64,000 nt of DNA. Source: Circinella umbellata. Taxonomy: Eukaryota; Mucoromycota; Mucoromycetes; Mucorales; Lichtheimiaceae. The DNA is taken from contig JAIWNF010000001.1 of NCBI GenBank assembly GCA_025093555.1, forward strand, positions 620,001 through 684,000, in the 5' to 3' direction. Below, one piece after another: positions 12,267 through 24,100 of this stretch. The notes below the pieces were generated by a model that worked only from the letters and a program-made list of their open reading frames with translations, searched no databases and was not told the origin of the DNA. Position numbers and translations under genes: made by a program. Numbering within the stretch: position 1 is the stretch's first letter; every line of letters starts with the position of its first letter.

Positions 12267-14830
12267 ATGCAAAATCACATTAGCAGTAATTCAAAAAAAG
12301 GTGACATTGATTTGCAAATACCATCAATAATAGTAACTGACGACGACGATGATGAAGAAGAAAAAAAAGAAAAAGCTATTGCTGAGAACAACAAAGAGTT
12401 AAAACGTTTAATATCTAAAATGGATATTCGAATCTTGCCTCTTTTATCACTCTGTTTTTTATTGACGGTTATCGATCGCAGTAATATAGGTACAATTATC
12501 AGCACATAACATAACCAAAAAGATGTCAAATACATCGTTTACGTAAAAATAGTTAATTATTAATAATAGGAATCTTTCTTTTTTGTTTTGATATTCTTAT
12601 AGGCAATGCTAGAATAGCTGGTCTTACGGATACAATTGATATTACTGAAAATCAATATAATCTCGCATTATCCATATTTTTTGCAGGATACGTAATGAAC
12701 GCTTTATATTTCACTCAATAATAATATTATTTACAATTAAAAAAGATAGATGTATATTGTATAAACGAAACTGCAATCTTACATGTTTTCAACTAAAAAA
12801 AAAAGAATTTATCATTTACATTAGATTTTATTTGAATTGCCTTCAAATATCTTGCTTAATAAAATAGGACCTCGAATATGTATTGCATGTATTATGATTA
12901 TGTTTGGTTGTGTTCTGGGAACTATGGCAGTCGTAAAAAACGGAACTCAGTTGATTATAGCACGATCGTTACTTGGGATTGCTGAGGTTTGTTTGTATTT
13001 ATGTGAAAACTCTTTTTTTAAGCTCTAGTATTGAAAGATTTTTGTAGTATTTATAATAAATATATTTAATTATGAATACTTTATAAAAAAAAATCTTTAT
13101 ATAAAAAAACTAAAAGCTATCAATCTTATTATATTTATAAATACTGATAGTCAGGATTAACACCAGCAATAACGTTTTATATATCAGTCTGGTATACAGA
13201 GAGCGAGATATCTAAGCGATTTGCTATAATTTTTTCCAATGGAACAGTAGCTGGTGTACGTACGTCCTTTTTTTTTGCTGTTATTGTTATTGTTATTATT
13301 ATCCACTTGCTTTTTGATTTATATACAATTTTATTAACTGATAATACTTGTTATGTAACAACTCTTTGCTTCTGCAAAAATGACCGGTTTATTCTATCAA
13401 TCAACTTGATAAGATCGTTGGAGGGCTCATGGAAAGTACATTGATTTTCTACCCTATATTTACATTTTATTTTTCAACTTTTATAGAATAACTATGTATA
13501 ATAATGTGTAAATGTTACAAATATAAAATCTCTTGTGTATTTATAGGCATATGGAATTATGTTGAAATTTGAAGGTTATCAAGGATTACATAGTTGGCAA
13601 TGGATATTCATTATTGAAGCTCTTTTAACGATCACGACAGGAATTCTGGTCTATTTTTTTCTTCCTGATTTTCCTGAAAGTCAAAATAACAAATGTAACT
13701 ATTTTAAATTTGATTATAACATAAAAAAGAGGAACACTAACCAAGATATGGAAAAATAAACTGGTATATAATATTTTTGATAGTTATGAGTATTCGAGAG
13801 CGTCAACTATTTTTCATTCATAGAAAAAAAGACTCAGAACTATCCATTGCTAATAAAGAAGATGAAAAAAATAATCGCAAGCAAAGTTTATGGGATTCTA
13901 TTAAACTAGCATTTAAAGACTGGCATACATATGCTTTCTCTATACTCAACATATGTGCCTATATACCAGGTTACAGTTTAGCGTTCTTCTTACCAAGTAT
14001 TATATTAAACTTTGGTTTTACTCCATTAGTAACCCAGTTAATGACAATAGCTCCCAATTTGGCAGGTAAAATTAAAAGCTAGATGCATTTGTGATACTGC
14101 GACACAATGTAGCGAAACATAATGCATTACCCAACAACTTTACAAGTCTGAACGCTAAAATAATTTGTATGTCCTTCATTATACTATATTATTTATAGCG
14201 TCGATTTTCGGAATAATTATTGCTTTCAGTGTGGATCATCATAAAGAAATTGGCATTCATTCCGCTAGTACATTACTTATTAGTGTCATTGGGTTCGCAT
14301 TATTGATTATACTTAAAGATCACGGGACATATGCACTTTATATATCAGTTATTTTGGCAAGCACGGGTTTAGGACCTATTAATTCAACATTTTCATCTTG
14401 GTGTTCGTGTAATTTTTCAGATCGTACAAAGCGTTCCATAGTAATCGCAACTGTGAATGCTTTGGGAAATGTGGGTGGCGCAATTGCAGGCCAGATCTAT
14501 CGAGAATCCGATTCTCCACAATACATTCAAGGTCATACAGCAAATTTGATATTTGTCATTTGTGTCGTTGGTGGTTGTGTTGGATTAAAATTAGCATATC
14601 GTCATACTAATCATAAAAGGGATACAATGTCATTGGAAGAGCGTGAAAAGATTATTATCGAGAATAAATTGAATGTACTCGGTGATAAGGTTAGTATCCA
14701 TAAAGAAAAAGTTATAAATTTTACTCTTTTCTATACTAGCATTCACGTACTACTTACTGTTTTGTATAACAACTAAAGTAGATAGTTTATTATTATATAA
14801 TAGCATCCAGATTTCCGTTATATTACCTAA
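12267..14830 (+). CDS. MFS transporter, Dal5/allantoate permease type (copy 1)
   Basis: Nine exons: 12267-12489, 12603-12691, 12825-12986, 13151-13255, 13414-13431, 13547-13694, 13784-14065, 14199-14689 and 14804-14830; 1545 nt, 514 residues. Hallmarks of the anion:cation symporter family are KMDIRILPLLSLCFLLTVIDRSNIG in TM1, LPSNILLNKIGPR in the TM2-3 loop, VWYTESEISKRFAI, WQWIFIIEALLT, and the C-terminal HPDFRY that needs the last 27-nt exon. The substrate could be allantoate, nicotinate, pantothenate or another organic anion. The 18-nt exon encodes IVGGLM, but its donor reads ATG|GAAAGT, not GT. No other AG exists between 13256 and 13411 and no GT donor keeps the frame. The gene is therefore either spliced non-canonically, skips the exon (still in frame), or is newly inactivated. 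The paralogue at 35122-37525 has the same exon with a normal donor. Confidence 0.85.
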
Positions 14831-15566
14831 CATCATTATTACGCCGTAGTAAAATCAACATTCCCTTCATAATAATTTTTTCTTCTTCAAGTTATATACA
14901 ACATTATTATAAAAGCAGTTCTCAACAACTACATATTATTCTTACTACTTACTATCTTTAGTGCTGGTTGATAGTATTCCTGAATTTATCAACCACTTTT
15001 TTAAGGGTGCACTAAATTTTCGGGTAGTAAACCTTTCTTATTTGGAATTTTGGGTACTTCACCAGTGGACGATCCCAGCAGTACCCAAAAGTGCCCAAAA
15101 GTGCCTGAAAGAAGGTGCCTTTTTCTTTCTTTCTAGATTTGTTGTTTATTTTTGGATACTATGATACGCCTCATTCAGCCTAATAATATCCCCCTATATT
15201 CTGCTCGATATTATCAGTTATAATTTTTATATGATATTGAAATTTAAGAAAAAATAACAAAAATAAGAGGAAAGCCATCAGGCCGAAAAGCACTCAAACA
15301 TTGACTTCTGCCATTTTACTTGTACTAGAAAAACATTGGCTGCTTTACTGTTATTTCCAAAAATGAAAGTACCCAAAAATCATGACACTCTTTTTTAAAG
15401 TACATAGCATATAGCAATAGGTATTGTTTTCTTTGTTACAGCTCATTGTAATTGGTATGTGAAAGCAACTACAAATTATTTGCGCCAGTAATTTTATGTT
15501 ACTAGTGAGAATTGCATGTTTATATATTTTAACTGTTATTTTCGCCACTCGTAACAAATATTAAAT
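14831..15566. other. Intergenic spacer left of the pogo-like MITE
   Basis: Follows the first Dal5-like gene. A short patch at 15070-15120 repeats the word GTACCCAAAAGTGCC-like in near-tandem, and a weaker relative lies near 15370. I see no coding sequence. Confidence 0.4.
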
Positions 15567-16377
15567 TACAGTGGGTATTCGCTAAACCGGTGCTCGTTAA
15601 ACCGGTATTTCGCTAAACCAGTAGTATCTTTTAAATATTTTTTATATACTTAGTAAAATACCGGTGATTCACTAAACCGGTATCCGGTGAGCTTTCTTAA
15701 ATATTTACCAGGTTTATAATAGTATTATTCTATCTTATATCATATAATATCAATCTTTTATTGGTAACATTATTGACACGGCCTTCCTTTAACGTCATCT
15801 AAGCTCTTCCCTTTGTTTTCAGTTGGCTACTTTGTTTCCATAGAAATTGAAAATACACAAATCATTCTTGCTGTCAAAAGAAACCTTCTCAACACCTTGT
15901 TGATAACAGTGTCTCTTTTTCACCTACTTCACACAGATGCTTTTTCTTCTTTCTTATCTGGGTATGTATGCATTTTTTTCAACTTTGTCACGTACATGTT
16001 TATTACCATTGAGTACTGTATGTAATTATGTTGTTGATACAATTCATTTTTACTCATTTATTCAACCACTAACCATAGTCCATATTTTAAACACACTCTG
16101 TTGTACATTCACTATTAATCCTGTCTCTGGTTAACTATCACTATTCGATGAATACTGTACACTAATATCATTTTTATCACCAAAATATTAGCTCATAATG
16201 GCATAGATACATTATATCAGCTATCATTTTTTTATCTTATCTGTACAGCTTAGTTGTTTTTTCAGTATATTCTACATATTAGTACCAGCTGCGTTTCAAT
16301 TCGTTAACCCGGTAATTCGCTAAACCGGTACAAACCCTCACATATATTGAGTACCGGTTTAACGAATACTCACTGTA
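15567..16377. mobile_element. Pogo/Tigger-like MITE, 807 bp, TA target duplication
   Basis: Terminal inverted repeats start CAGTGGGTATTCGCTAAACC at 15569 and end as the complement of CAGTGAGTATTCGTTAAACC at 16375. They share about 30 bp with three differences. A TA dinucleotide flanks each side (15567-15568, 16376-16377), the target duplication of the Tc1/mariner/pogo superfamily. The CAGT start and the CG-T-AACCGGT words resemble pogo/Tigger ends. The CGCTAAACCGGT word recurs several times just inside both ends (about 15580-15700 and 16305-16360), as subterminal transposase-binding sites often do. Only short open frames occur inside and none looks like a transposase, so this is a non-autonomous copy. 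Confidence 0.88.
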
Positions 16378-17338
16378 ATTAACTTCTGTTTCATTGGACC
16401 ATGTGATATATATGTTATTCATGCGTGACTCTGCTTAGTCTCCAACAGAAGGGGGGGATTATGAAAAAGATAGAGAAAGAAAAAGATCTTTTAATGTCTA
16501 TTTCATTTCTGCTAGGTAGGTCTCATTTTCATTTCTAAGCCCTAAGTTTATCTACATAATATTTTCAATACTAATTGTCTAATTCTATATATTTTTGCAG
16601 GTCCTTGACCAAGCCAGATTCAGAAAAGTTGGTTTTAGCTGTGTTCAAAGTAAGTATGCTACTTGTAATGAGGATGAAATAAAGCTATCATTTGTTTTTT
16701 GTGATGGCAACGAAGTAAAATTAGTATATTAACGTCATGTCTACTAGAAATTCAATACTGGTGATATGTTTCGGTCGTATCGTGTTAAAAAAAATGAATA
16801 AAAAGTAATATAATTCCGAGTGTATGACTCAAGGAAAAGGATAAGTTAAAATAAATAACTTATAAAAATAAAAGAGTTTGGTTAATTTAAGAACCAACAA
16901 AATAAATCAATCCTGATTGTAGGGAGAAAATAGAAAATAATGGTGAGTGAACCAAGTAGTTTATTATAAATTAATAGAACTTTGTAAACTTAGTAGAACT
17001 AAAGATTTAATTGAGGAAGAAAGATGTCTTATTTATACTAATTTCTATCTTTCTATCCTAAGTTGATAATTGGTTGAAATCTTGAGTATTAGTAACTTGC
17101 AAGTGTTGCAATTACTTGCACATGTGCCCCTTACTGGTTTAGGTAACATTCACAAGTACGTGAAGCAATTATCCTAGTTATCTTTAACAGTTGGTATGGT
17201 CTGGATGGAACACAATATTCATGATAAATACTTCCTTATTTGTTGATTAATTATAATGATGAGATATTACTAATGTTGATAATTGATAAGGTAATAATAT
17301 ATATAATACTAAAATTAATAAAAAGAAAAGAAAAAAAG
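16378..17338. other. Spacer between the MITE and the decayed gene
   Basis: AT-rich, no clear gene. A possible exon-like patch at 16602-16649 is bordered by TTTTTGCAG and GTAAGTATG and reads SLTKPDSEKLVLAVFK in one frame. It could be a 5' exon of the decayed gene that follows, but I could not link the frames. Confidence 0.35.
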
Positions 17339-18596
17339 GGTAACACTGGTTCTCATTCCATCCTACAACAACAAAAACCATCAGTAAAAGCATCACCTTC
17401 AGCACCTTTAAAATCATCGAAAGGAAGCAATAATAATTTAAAAAGGCCAATTACAGTAACTATGATCAATGAGCATTTTGAGAATTTGGTCGATGGACAT
17501 TGAGCACAGGCAAGGTAGTTGAAGACACTATGAAGAAGTATGCGATTACCTGCAAGTTTGAACAGTAAGTAGTGAATCCAATATCTAGGCACTGTGATTT
17601 TTATCTCCATGTTTCATATTGATTATTTTTGCATATACAGTCCCATTCACTCATTGATTTTAGATATTGATGATAAAATGTGGGTAAAGGATGAGTATTT
17701 TACCAAAAAAGAGATGGAAGAAATCAAGGATGCTCGTTGTGCAAAAGATCCAGAATTACCAACTCAGCTTACTGAATATTTGGATAGTTATATTGGAAAG
17801 GTTAGTATAGTCATGTAAAGAAAAAAAGGTAAAATGAAAAAGGTATGACAGTATTAACACATTTTGAGTTATTAGAAGGACCTTGAATCAATTTTTGACC
17901 ATGCTCGTCATTGCCTATTCCATCCCAAACGAGAATCAGATTTATTTTGGATTCAGCAATCATTTGTAAAAGCACTAAATCTTTTTTACAGCAACTATCT
18001 CCCAATAACAGATCATAGCGAAACTGACATTCTTAATCATGTATGAAGGATTGTACAAGAGTGTTTTGATGTATTAGACTTTGAAGTGCGAGGGTAAGTT
18101 TGACTTTGATGCAGTCAACATCCTCAATGTTATAGTGAATTTTCTTTTTTGAATTTTTAAGAACCAGATTTGCTGACATGTTACTATAACAAATAGTGGC
18201 GAAAAAACAAGTAGTGCATCAAGTGAAGGAAAAAATGCCTCACAGTCACTTTCTGGTGAAGAAGGGATGAACAGAAAGACTGTTGGAAAAAAAGTTGATT
18301 TACTTTTTAAGTCTGGATCAAATGAGTATGGCTGTGCTGAAGCAGGCAAACAAATGGAAACCGAAACGACTAAAGAATTATCAGAAAGTCGATTTATTTG
18401 TCCAAAAACATTACAAGATATATTGATGAAACTTAGGGAAGTACAACCAAAAAAAAATTCATGATCTTGTCACAGTTGGTTTTATATTCTCTGGTATGTC
18501 AATAAGCATGTTAATAAACGTTACCATAGTGATTATAATATTGACTATTGACTTTTCTAATAGGATTATGAGCAAAGTTTCTTAAAATGACATGTC

Positions 18597-19345
18597 CTAG
18601 AGGATTAAATATAAATCTGATGATTACAAAAATTTCTTGATTTTTTTATCATCTATAATATATATATAAATAATATTAATAAAGTTTATTATTTAGACTA
18701 TTTATAACTTTAACCCTAAATCACTGCCACTTCAACAACAACAATAACAACAACAAAACCTTAACAGGCTTTTTATGTTCTTATTTATATATATTAAAAA
18801 ACAAATAAAATTATTAATTTTCTTGTTTTTAGAATCTTTATTAAAGATTTAGATACATTGTATCTTAAAAAGAATTAAAAATAATCAAAAATTAATTAAA
18901 TTTTTTATTTTTAATTATTTTTAAAAAATATGATTATGTAATCATATTTTAATTTTCATGTGAAAATTTAAAAATATACAATTCTTAAAGTTAATTTTAT
19001 TAATTTTTGATGTTTATAAATATCTTGAAATATTAAAATATATTAAGAAATAAACAAATAATTTGTAAAATTATTTTATTGTTTATTTTTATATATTTTT
19101 ATTTCTGGAAAAACAAGATTTGTGTTACAAATATTTGTTTTTCAATATATATAAATAAGAACATAAAAAGCCTGTTAAGGTTTTGTTGTTGTTATTATTA
19201 TTATTGAAGTGATAGTGGTTTAGGGTTAAAGTTATAAATAGTCTAAATAATAAACTTTATTAATATTATTTATATATATATATATTATAGATGATAAAAA
19301 AATCAAGAAATTTTTGTAATCATTAGATTTATATTTAATCCTCTA
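18597..19345. mobile_element. Foldback element A (long inverted repeats)
   Basis: The left arm (about 18597-18800) starts CTAGAGGATTAAATATAAAT and recurs as its near-exact complement at about 19135-19345, ending AATCCTCTAG. Arms of roughly 205-210 bp differ at only a few sites, including one AT-repeat length change, and flank a 330-bp AT-rich core. The arm contains the telomere-like word AACCCTAAA and a CAA/TTG triplet tract. No open frame of note. It lies inside the decayed gene. Confidence 0.85.
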
Positions 19346-19415
19346 GATAAATATTCTAAATATTCATCAATATTTTATGTTAATTTATATAGAAAAGATA
19401 TTTCTTTTCTATAAG

Positions 19416-20132
19416 GGAGTTAATCATTAATCTAGTGATTATAAAAATTTCTTAACTTTTTTATAATCTATAATTTTGAATAATACCAAGAGATAAAATC
19501 AATGATTTTCTTGTTTTTCCAAGAAGAAAGTTATATATAATAAAACATATAAATTAATTAATTATTTATTTATGTTTATTTATATATTTAATCTTCTAGA
19601 TATTTCTTGAAATATCAAAAATTAAAAGTTTTTAATTTTAATAAATTATTATTTTCATTTAATTTAAAGATCACATGATAATAATAATTAATTATATAAT
19701 TAATTACATCATGTTTTTAAATAATATATATAAAAATTAATTTAAAGAAAAAGATAAAAGTAAATATATTTTTATTCTTTTTAATAGCTATGCTATATGA
19801 ATCAATAGATTCTAAAAAACAAGATTTGTATTACAAATATTTGTTTTTAATACATATAAGTAGAAACAAGAATATGACTATGTGATTGTTGTTGTTATTT
19901 ATTAATTTTATTTTATTAATTTTATTTTATGAATTTCATAAATTCTATAAAATCTATAAATGTCAAAATATCCAAAATTTTATAAATTTTAATATTTTTT
20001 ATTATTTGATATTCCAATGCCAAGAAAATCAAAAATATTTTATATTTTGATTTTATCTCTTAATATTATTCAAAATTATAGATTATAAAAAGCTAAGAAA
20101 TTTTTATAATTACTAGATTAATGATTAACTCC
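19416..20132. mobile_element. Foldback element B, related to A
   Basis: The left end GGAGTTAATCATTAATCTAG (19416) is complementary to the right end at about 20035-20132. The arms are about 95 bp, covering the words AAAAATTTCTTA, TATAATCTATAATTTTGAATAA and AGAGATAAAATCA. The terminal sequence is a diverged version of the element A arm (GAGGATTAAATATAAATCT...ACAAAAATTTCTTGA), so A and B belong to one family. About 70 bp separate them. No coding potential seen. Confidence 0.75.
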
Positions 20133-20835
20133 TCTAAAGGGTATTAGAAATGCTAGGACCTTTATCATATCCCGAATCTGAATCCAATCTTATTCCCAGA
20201 CTTACCAGCATCCTTATCCTTATTTGGAGAATGAAAAAGTTATTGAAGGACACAAGGGATATTGTTAATGATGAAGAAATATTTATACCCACAAGCAAAA
20301 ATTGTATCAGAAAAGCACCTATTTAATCTGCTTTCCATTTCAAGAACTATGATGTGTCACCCAAGAGAAGAAAAACATCAAACTCCAGTAGCAGTAGTAA
20401 CCATGATACAACAGACAACAATAGTGAAGTATGAACGTTTTAACATATACATACATATATATACAACACAACACATCATACACAATATCAAATATACATA
20501 GTACTTTTAAAATACATTTTTCATTTTTTTTTCAATTCTGGTTATACCTAAATCACTATTATACATATTTTTACCTACAATTTTACCCATAATTTCTGTA
20601 TATGTACAATATCATAATTCTGCTATATTTTTTTTTATTTCTTTTATATATTTATCAAAAGCTCTTGAGCCTCTTATCATAAACATGTCAACATAAAATA
20701 TAACAAACCTTTTAATAGTCCATATATTTTGTTTCAGATTCCACCATCTGCACTTACAAAATATTGTTACCTCCTTGTTTGGGACTTTCCCTTTCTTTTT
20801 TTTTCTAACTTTTACACAAAAAGGAAATTTTATAA

Positions 20836-21082
20836 CTAGATTTTTAGACTGCTTTTGCGCAATATAATTATTTTTTTTGTACACCCTAATTTTATTTATG
20901 CACATTAACTATTTCTTTTTACAAATAAACTTCCTTACAATGTTTACTTATTTTAGAAATATATTGTGATACATAGTTATTTCTTAATAGTCTTAATATT
21001 CAATGTCGTTCTCATTATCTATTTTCGAAATAACTTTATATGTGTAAAAATAAAATTAGGGTGCACAAAAATAAAAATCCAG
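20836..21082. mobile_element. TA-type MITE 'CTGGATTTTTAGAC', diverged copy
   Basis: Starts CTAGATTTTTAGACTGCTTT and ends AAAAATCCAG followed by TA. Its interior (TTTACAAATAAACTTCCTTA, CAATG, ATAGTTATTTCTTAATA, TTTTCGAAATAA) matches the complement of the fuller copy at 34784-35104. It is about 75 bp shorter and its right arm has decayed. It sits about 100 bp left of the Harbinger fossil. Confidence 0.75.
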
Positions 21083-21184
21083 TAGTAAAACTTACTACTA
21101 CATAAAAAAGAGTAACATTTTATTAGGTGTAATAATAAATAGCATGTGCTGATGTCTACATCAAGTACAATATATCTATATATA

Positions 21185-24100
21185 GGTCCTCTCGAGTTGT
21201 GAATTAGTTTTTCTAAAAAAATAGTTTCCTTAAAATGGAAAACCAATGGTTCTCTATAAATAGCTGTGAATTAGTTTTTTTAAATTTTGAGCATTACTTT
21301 ATATGGTATATAGGACATACCTAATTAGGTATCTGGGTGGCTTAAATATAGGGCCAATTGGGCCTCATTTTCCTTCTAATGCTTACTTAATATGGTAATG
21401 CTAAAGTGTCCCACACACGTCCCTTAATTTTTAAGCTTTTTACTTCTTTTCCATTTGCTGTATTATAAGAACATTATCTCTTTATCCCAGATGTTAAAGA
21501 AATCACATTTAAAATATTTAAAATATAGACATGAACAGAACTCAATTCTAAAAAGGAAACTGAGTAAAATCACATAAAGATGTCCTGCGCCTCATCAACT
21601 TAAATTAAAGAATAAAAGAGAGTATCATGGCTAAGCCCAATATACTTCAGAACAGTAGCTATAGTAACCTTCTCAATATTAATGACTAATATCAAGTACC
21701 CGACTTTACTATCAATCACCCACATCATTCTGTTAACTAAGCCCCATAACTCATAGAATAGAAATCATATAAATATGGGTTGTAAATATTATTTTAAAGA
21801 AATAACTTTATTCTAGTTTCTAAATTATTATTAAAGATATATAACAAAGTCTCAAAGGATTTATACCTTGTCTGTTTTTATTTCCTACTCTTATTAAAAT
21901 ACCCAAATATCACACTCTTGTTGAAAGATCTTCTGATAATGAAGGTCCTGATTCCGAAGAACATGAATAAACTAACTCTCTCTTTTTTAAAAAAAAATAT
22001 GACACTGATGGTATTTAGCTAGACTAGACTTGGAAATTAGAACCATATTAATATTTATATTTTTAGGTAACAGCATATATCTATGTGAGTTAATTAGATA
22101 ATGATATATTGCAAGTATAATAGAATGTTTACTGCTACTGAATTGGTATGTTGATGGAAATCAATATAGTGATAGTAATAAATTTATTATATATTCAAAT
22201 TAACGAAATAAAATTGAGTTTACTGAAATGTTTAATGGGATTTAAACTATTATAATGAATCTTACCTTCAATATTTTATTATTGTTAAGTGGAAGTACTG
22301 TTTCCTGCTGTGTTTAAAGAAGTGCCTAACACACGTTGCATCAGCTTATTGTGGGTTCCTTGCCCGCTTCCCTCAGATGATTGTTTACTCATCTAATTCC
22401 AATGTCGATTCGAACATTTGGATCAATATCTTAATAGGAGAATGTTGGGACAGGAGGAAGGTTGTCATTACTTATTTGATTTTCTCTGATTGGTAGCACT
22501 TCAACATTGTACCCCTCTTGTTCCTGATTATTCATATCAACAAATGCTTCTATACGTCCAACTTCTTTAAGATCCTCTTCTTCTTTGTCATCCATACTCA
22601 GACATATATTATGCAAGACACAACAAGCATAAATCATTTTTGTCATCCTTGCTACAACCAACATATATATATGCTTTCAGAGTGTCCGCCAGCGAAGTAC
22701 CAATGCATCAAATGCGTGCTCAATTACCATTCTCATTCCTGAGTGAATTTTAATAAACTAAATATGATCCCTTTCTCTAGCATTGAGAAAATGAACAACC
22801 ACAGTAGGCATCATCGGGAACACAGAATCTAATATAGAAACATTGATAAAATTGATTAATAAAAATCTTTATGTTTATAATGTTATGTGTAATTTAAACC
22901 ATACCTGCAATAACAACAGTTCTATCCATACATATACGCTCTGGGATTCGCAGCATTCTTTTATATAAGGTGCTAGATCTGAAAACACGAGCATCATTTG
23001 TGCAACCTAGACATCATCTCGTTAATTTCAATTCAACCTGTAAACAATTTGCCAGTTATATTTTGAACAATGTACCTGAGTTTCCTAGTTTGATGAATGT
23101 GAAGCGTTTTTATGGTCGCAAACTGCGAGCACACAAAGAGAAGCATGGTTTTTTCTATCAATGTAAAAATCACCATATCTTGTAGGTTTTTGAATGACCA
23201 CAAGTTTACCATCTATAGCACTGATGACACTTGGAAGCCGAGGCTTTTCTTGAGTGCTCTTGACCATGAATCCTTCAGCAATTTCTCATGTTCGAGCAAG
23301 ATCATCTTTTGGCCAGGTGATATATTTATAATTGACTACTTGCATTGCAGAAATAAATCGATCCGTGAAATTGGTATAGGACCCATTACTAATTCCAAGT
23401 GTTTCTTGCATTACCCGAAATCCAAACATGGAGTTGGCAAGTCGCCAAAGCATAACAGTCACTTGGATTTCTATAGGGTATCCATCTTTTGCTTGTGAAC
23501 TAGCATATTCAGGTCTACCCTTCAATTTGTTCACCAACTCTATAAAAGCCTTAAGAGTGATACGGTAATGGGCTTTAAAACTATTATGATTTCTTACATC
23601 ATCACGAAGATTAAGGTGACGAATAGTCCACCAGTTGATACTTTCGAATGCACGTTGTTGTCATGGTCTTCTTGTTTCGTTAGCCATTACAAATGCAGGA
23701 TTAGCCTAGCATATTAAAAAAAATATCCTCGTGGACGATTCTGGTTCTAAGAGCTGCTTCTGTCATCAGTCTTGTAATACTTTCAAAGGGGATAGAATCC
23801 AAGATTTCAGTCTCCCGAACACTAATTGCAAGTAGTAAATCTTGCTCTTTACGTCTCAAAAGCTCCTCCTCATTTTCTTCTTGTTCCTGCTTCAAGATGT
23901 CTACTACAGCTGCTGTTGCAATCTTTACACTTATAAAGCCTGATTCCATGTTAACAAAAACAGAATTAAAATCTTGATTATAACTGAGATCAAGAGGGGG
24001 AATTTTTATTACTGTCTATGCTGTCAGTGTCATTTCTGTTCCTGTTTGTTGGTGTTCATTATTTGATATTTGTAACTGCTAACAAGTTAAAGAGCGTTCA

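Larger units (their letters stand above)
17339..20440 (+). pseudogene. Decayed gene of a Mucoromycota-type unknown family, split by two foldback elements
   Basis: Exon blocks can be followed across frames: SVKASPSAPLKSSKG...TVTMINEHFE, then WTLSTGKVVEDTMKKYAITC, IHSLILDIDDKMWVKDEYFT, SIFDHARHCLFHPKRESDLFW, QECFDVLDFEVRG, NRKTVGKKVDLLFKSG, then LVTVGFIFSG. After the insertions it resumes as MLGPLSYPESES...RLTSILILIWRMKKLLKD and SAFHFKNYDVSPKRRKTSNS. Damage seen: a 1-nt frameshift near 17490, TGA for an expected Trp at 18044-18046, a frameshift in an A9 run near 18449, TGA at 18569-18571, two elements at 18597-20132 replacing or splitting the coding region, and a TAA near 20322. Introns between blocks keep GT-AG ends. 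I recall similar STGK...VED / GKKVDLLF / VGFIFSG proteins as large families of unknown function in Mucoromycota; that is memory, not a search. Confidence 0.7.

Noticed and set aside
18690..18730. Telomere-like repeat (AACCCTAAA) suggesting a subtelomere
   Set aside because: It is a single unit inside the arm of a foldback element, not a tandem array.
18044..23663. TGA read as Trp (changed nuclear code)
   Set aside because: Intact genes use TGG for Trp and TGA as stop, and the genes with internal TGA also have frameshifts, a TAG and insertions.
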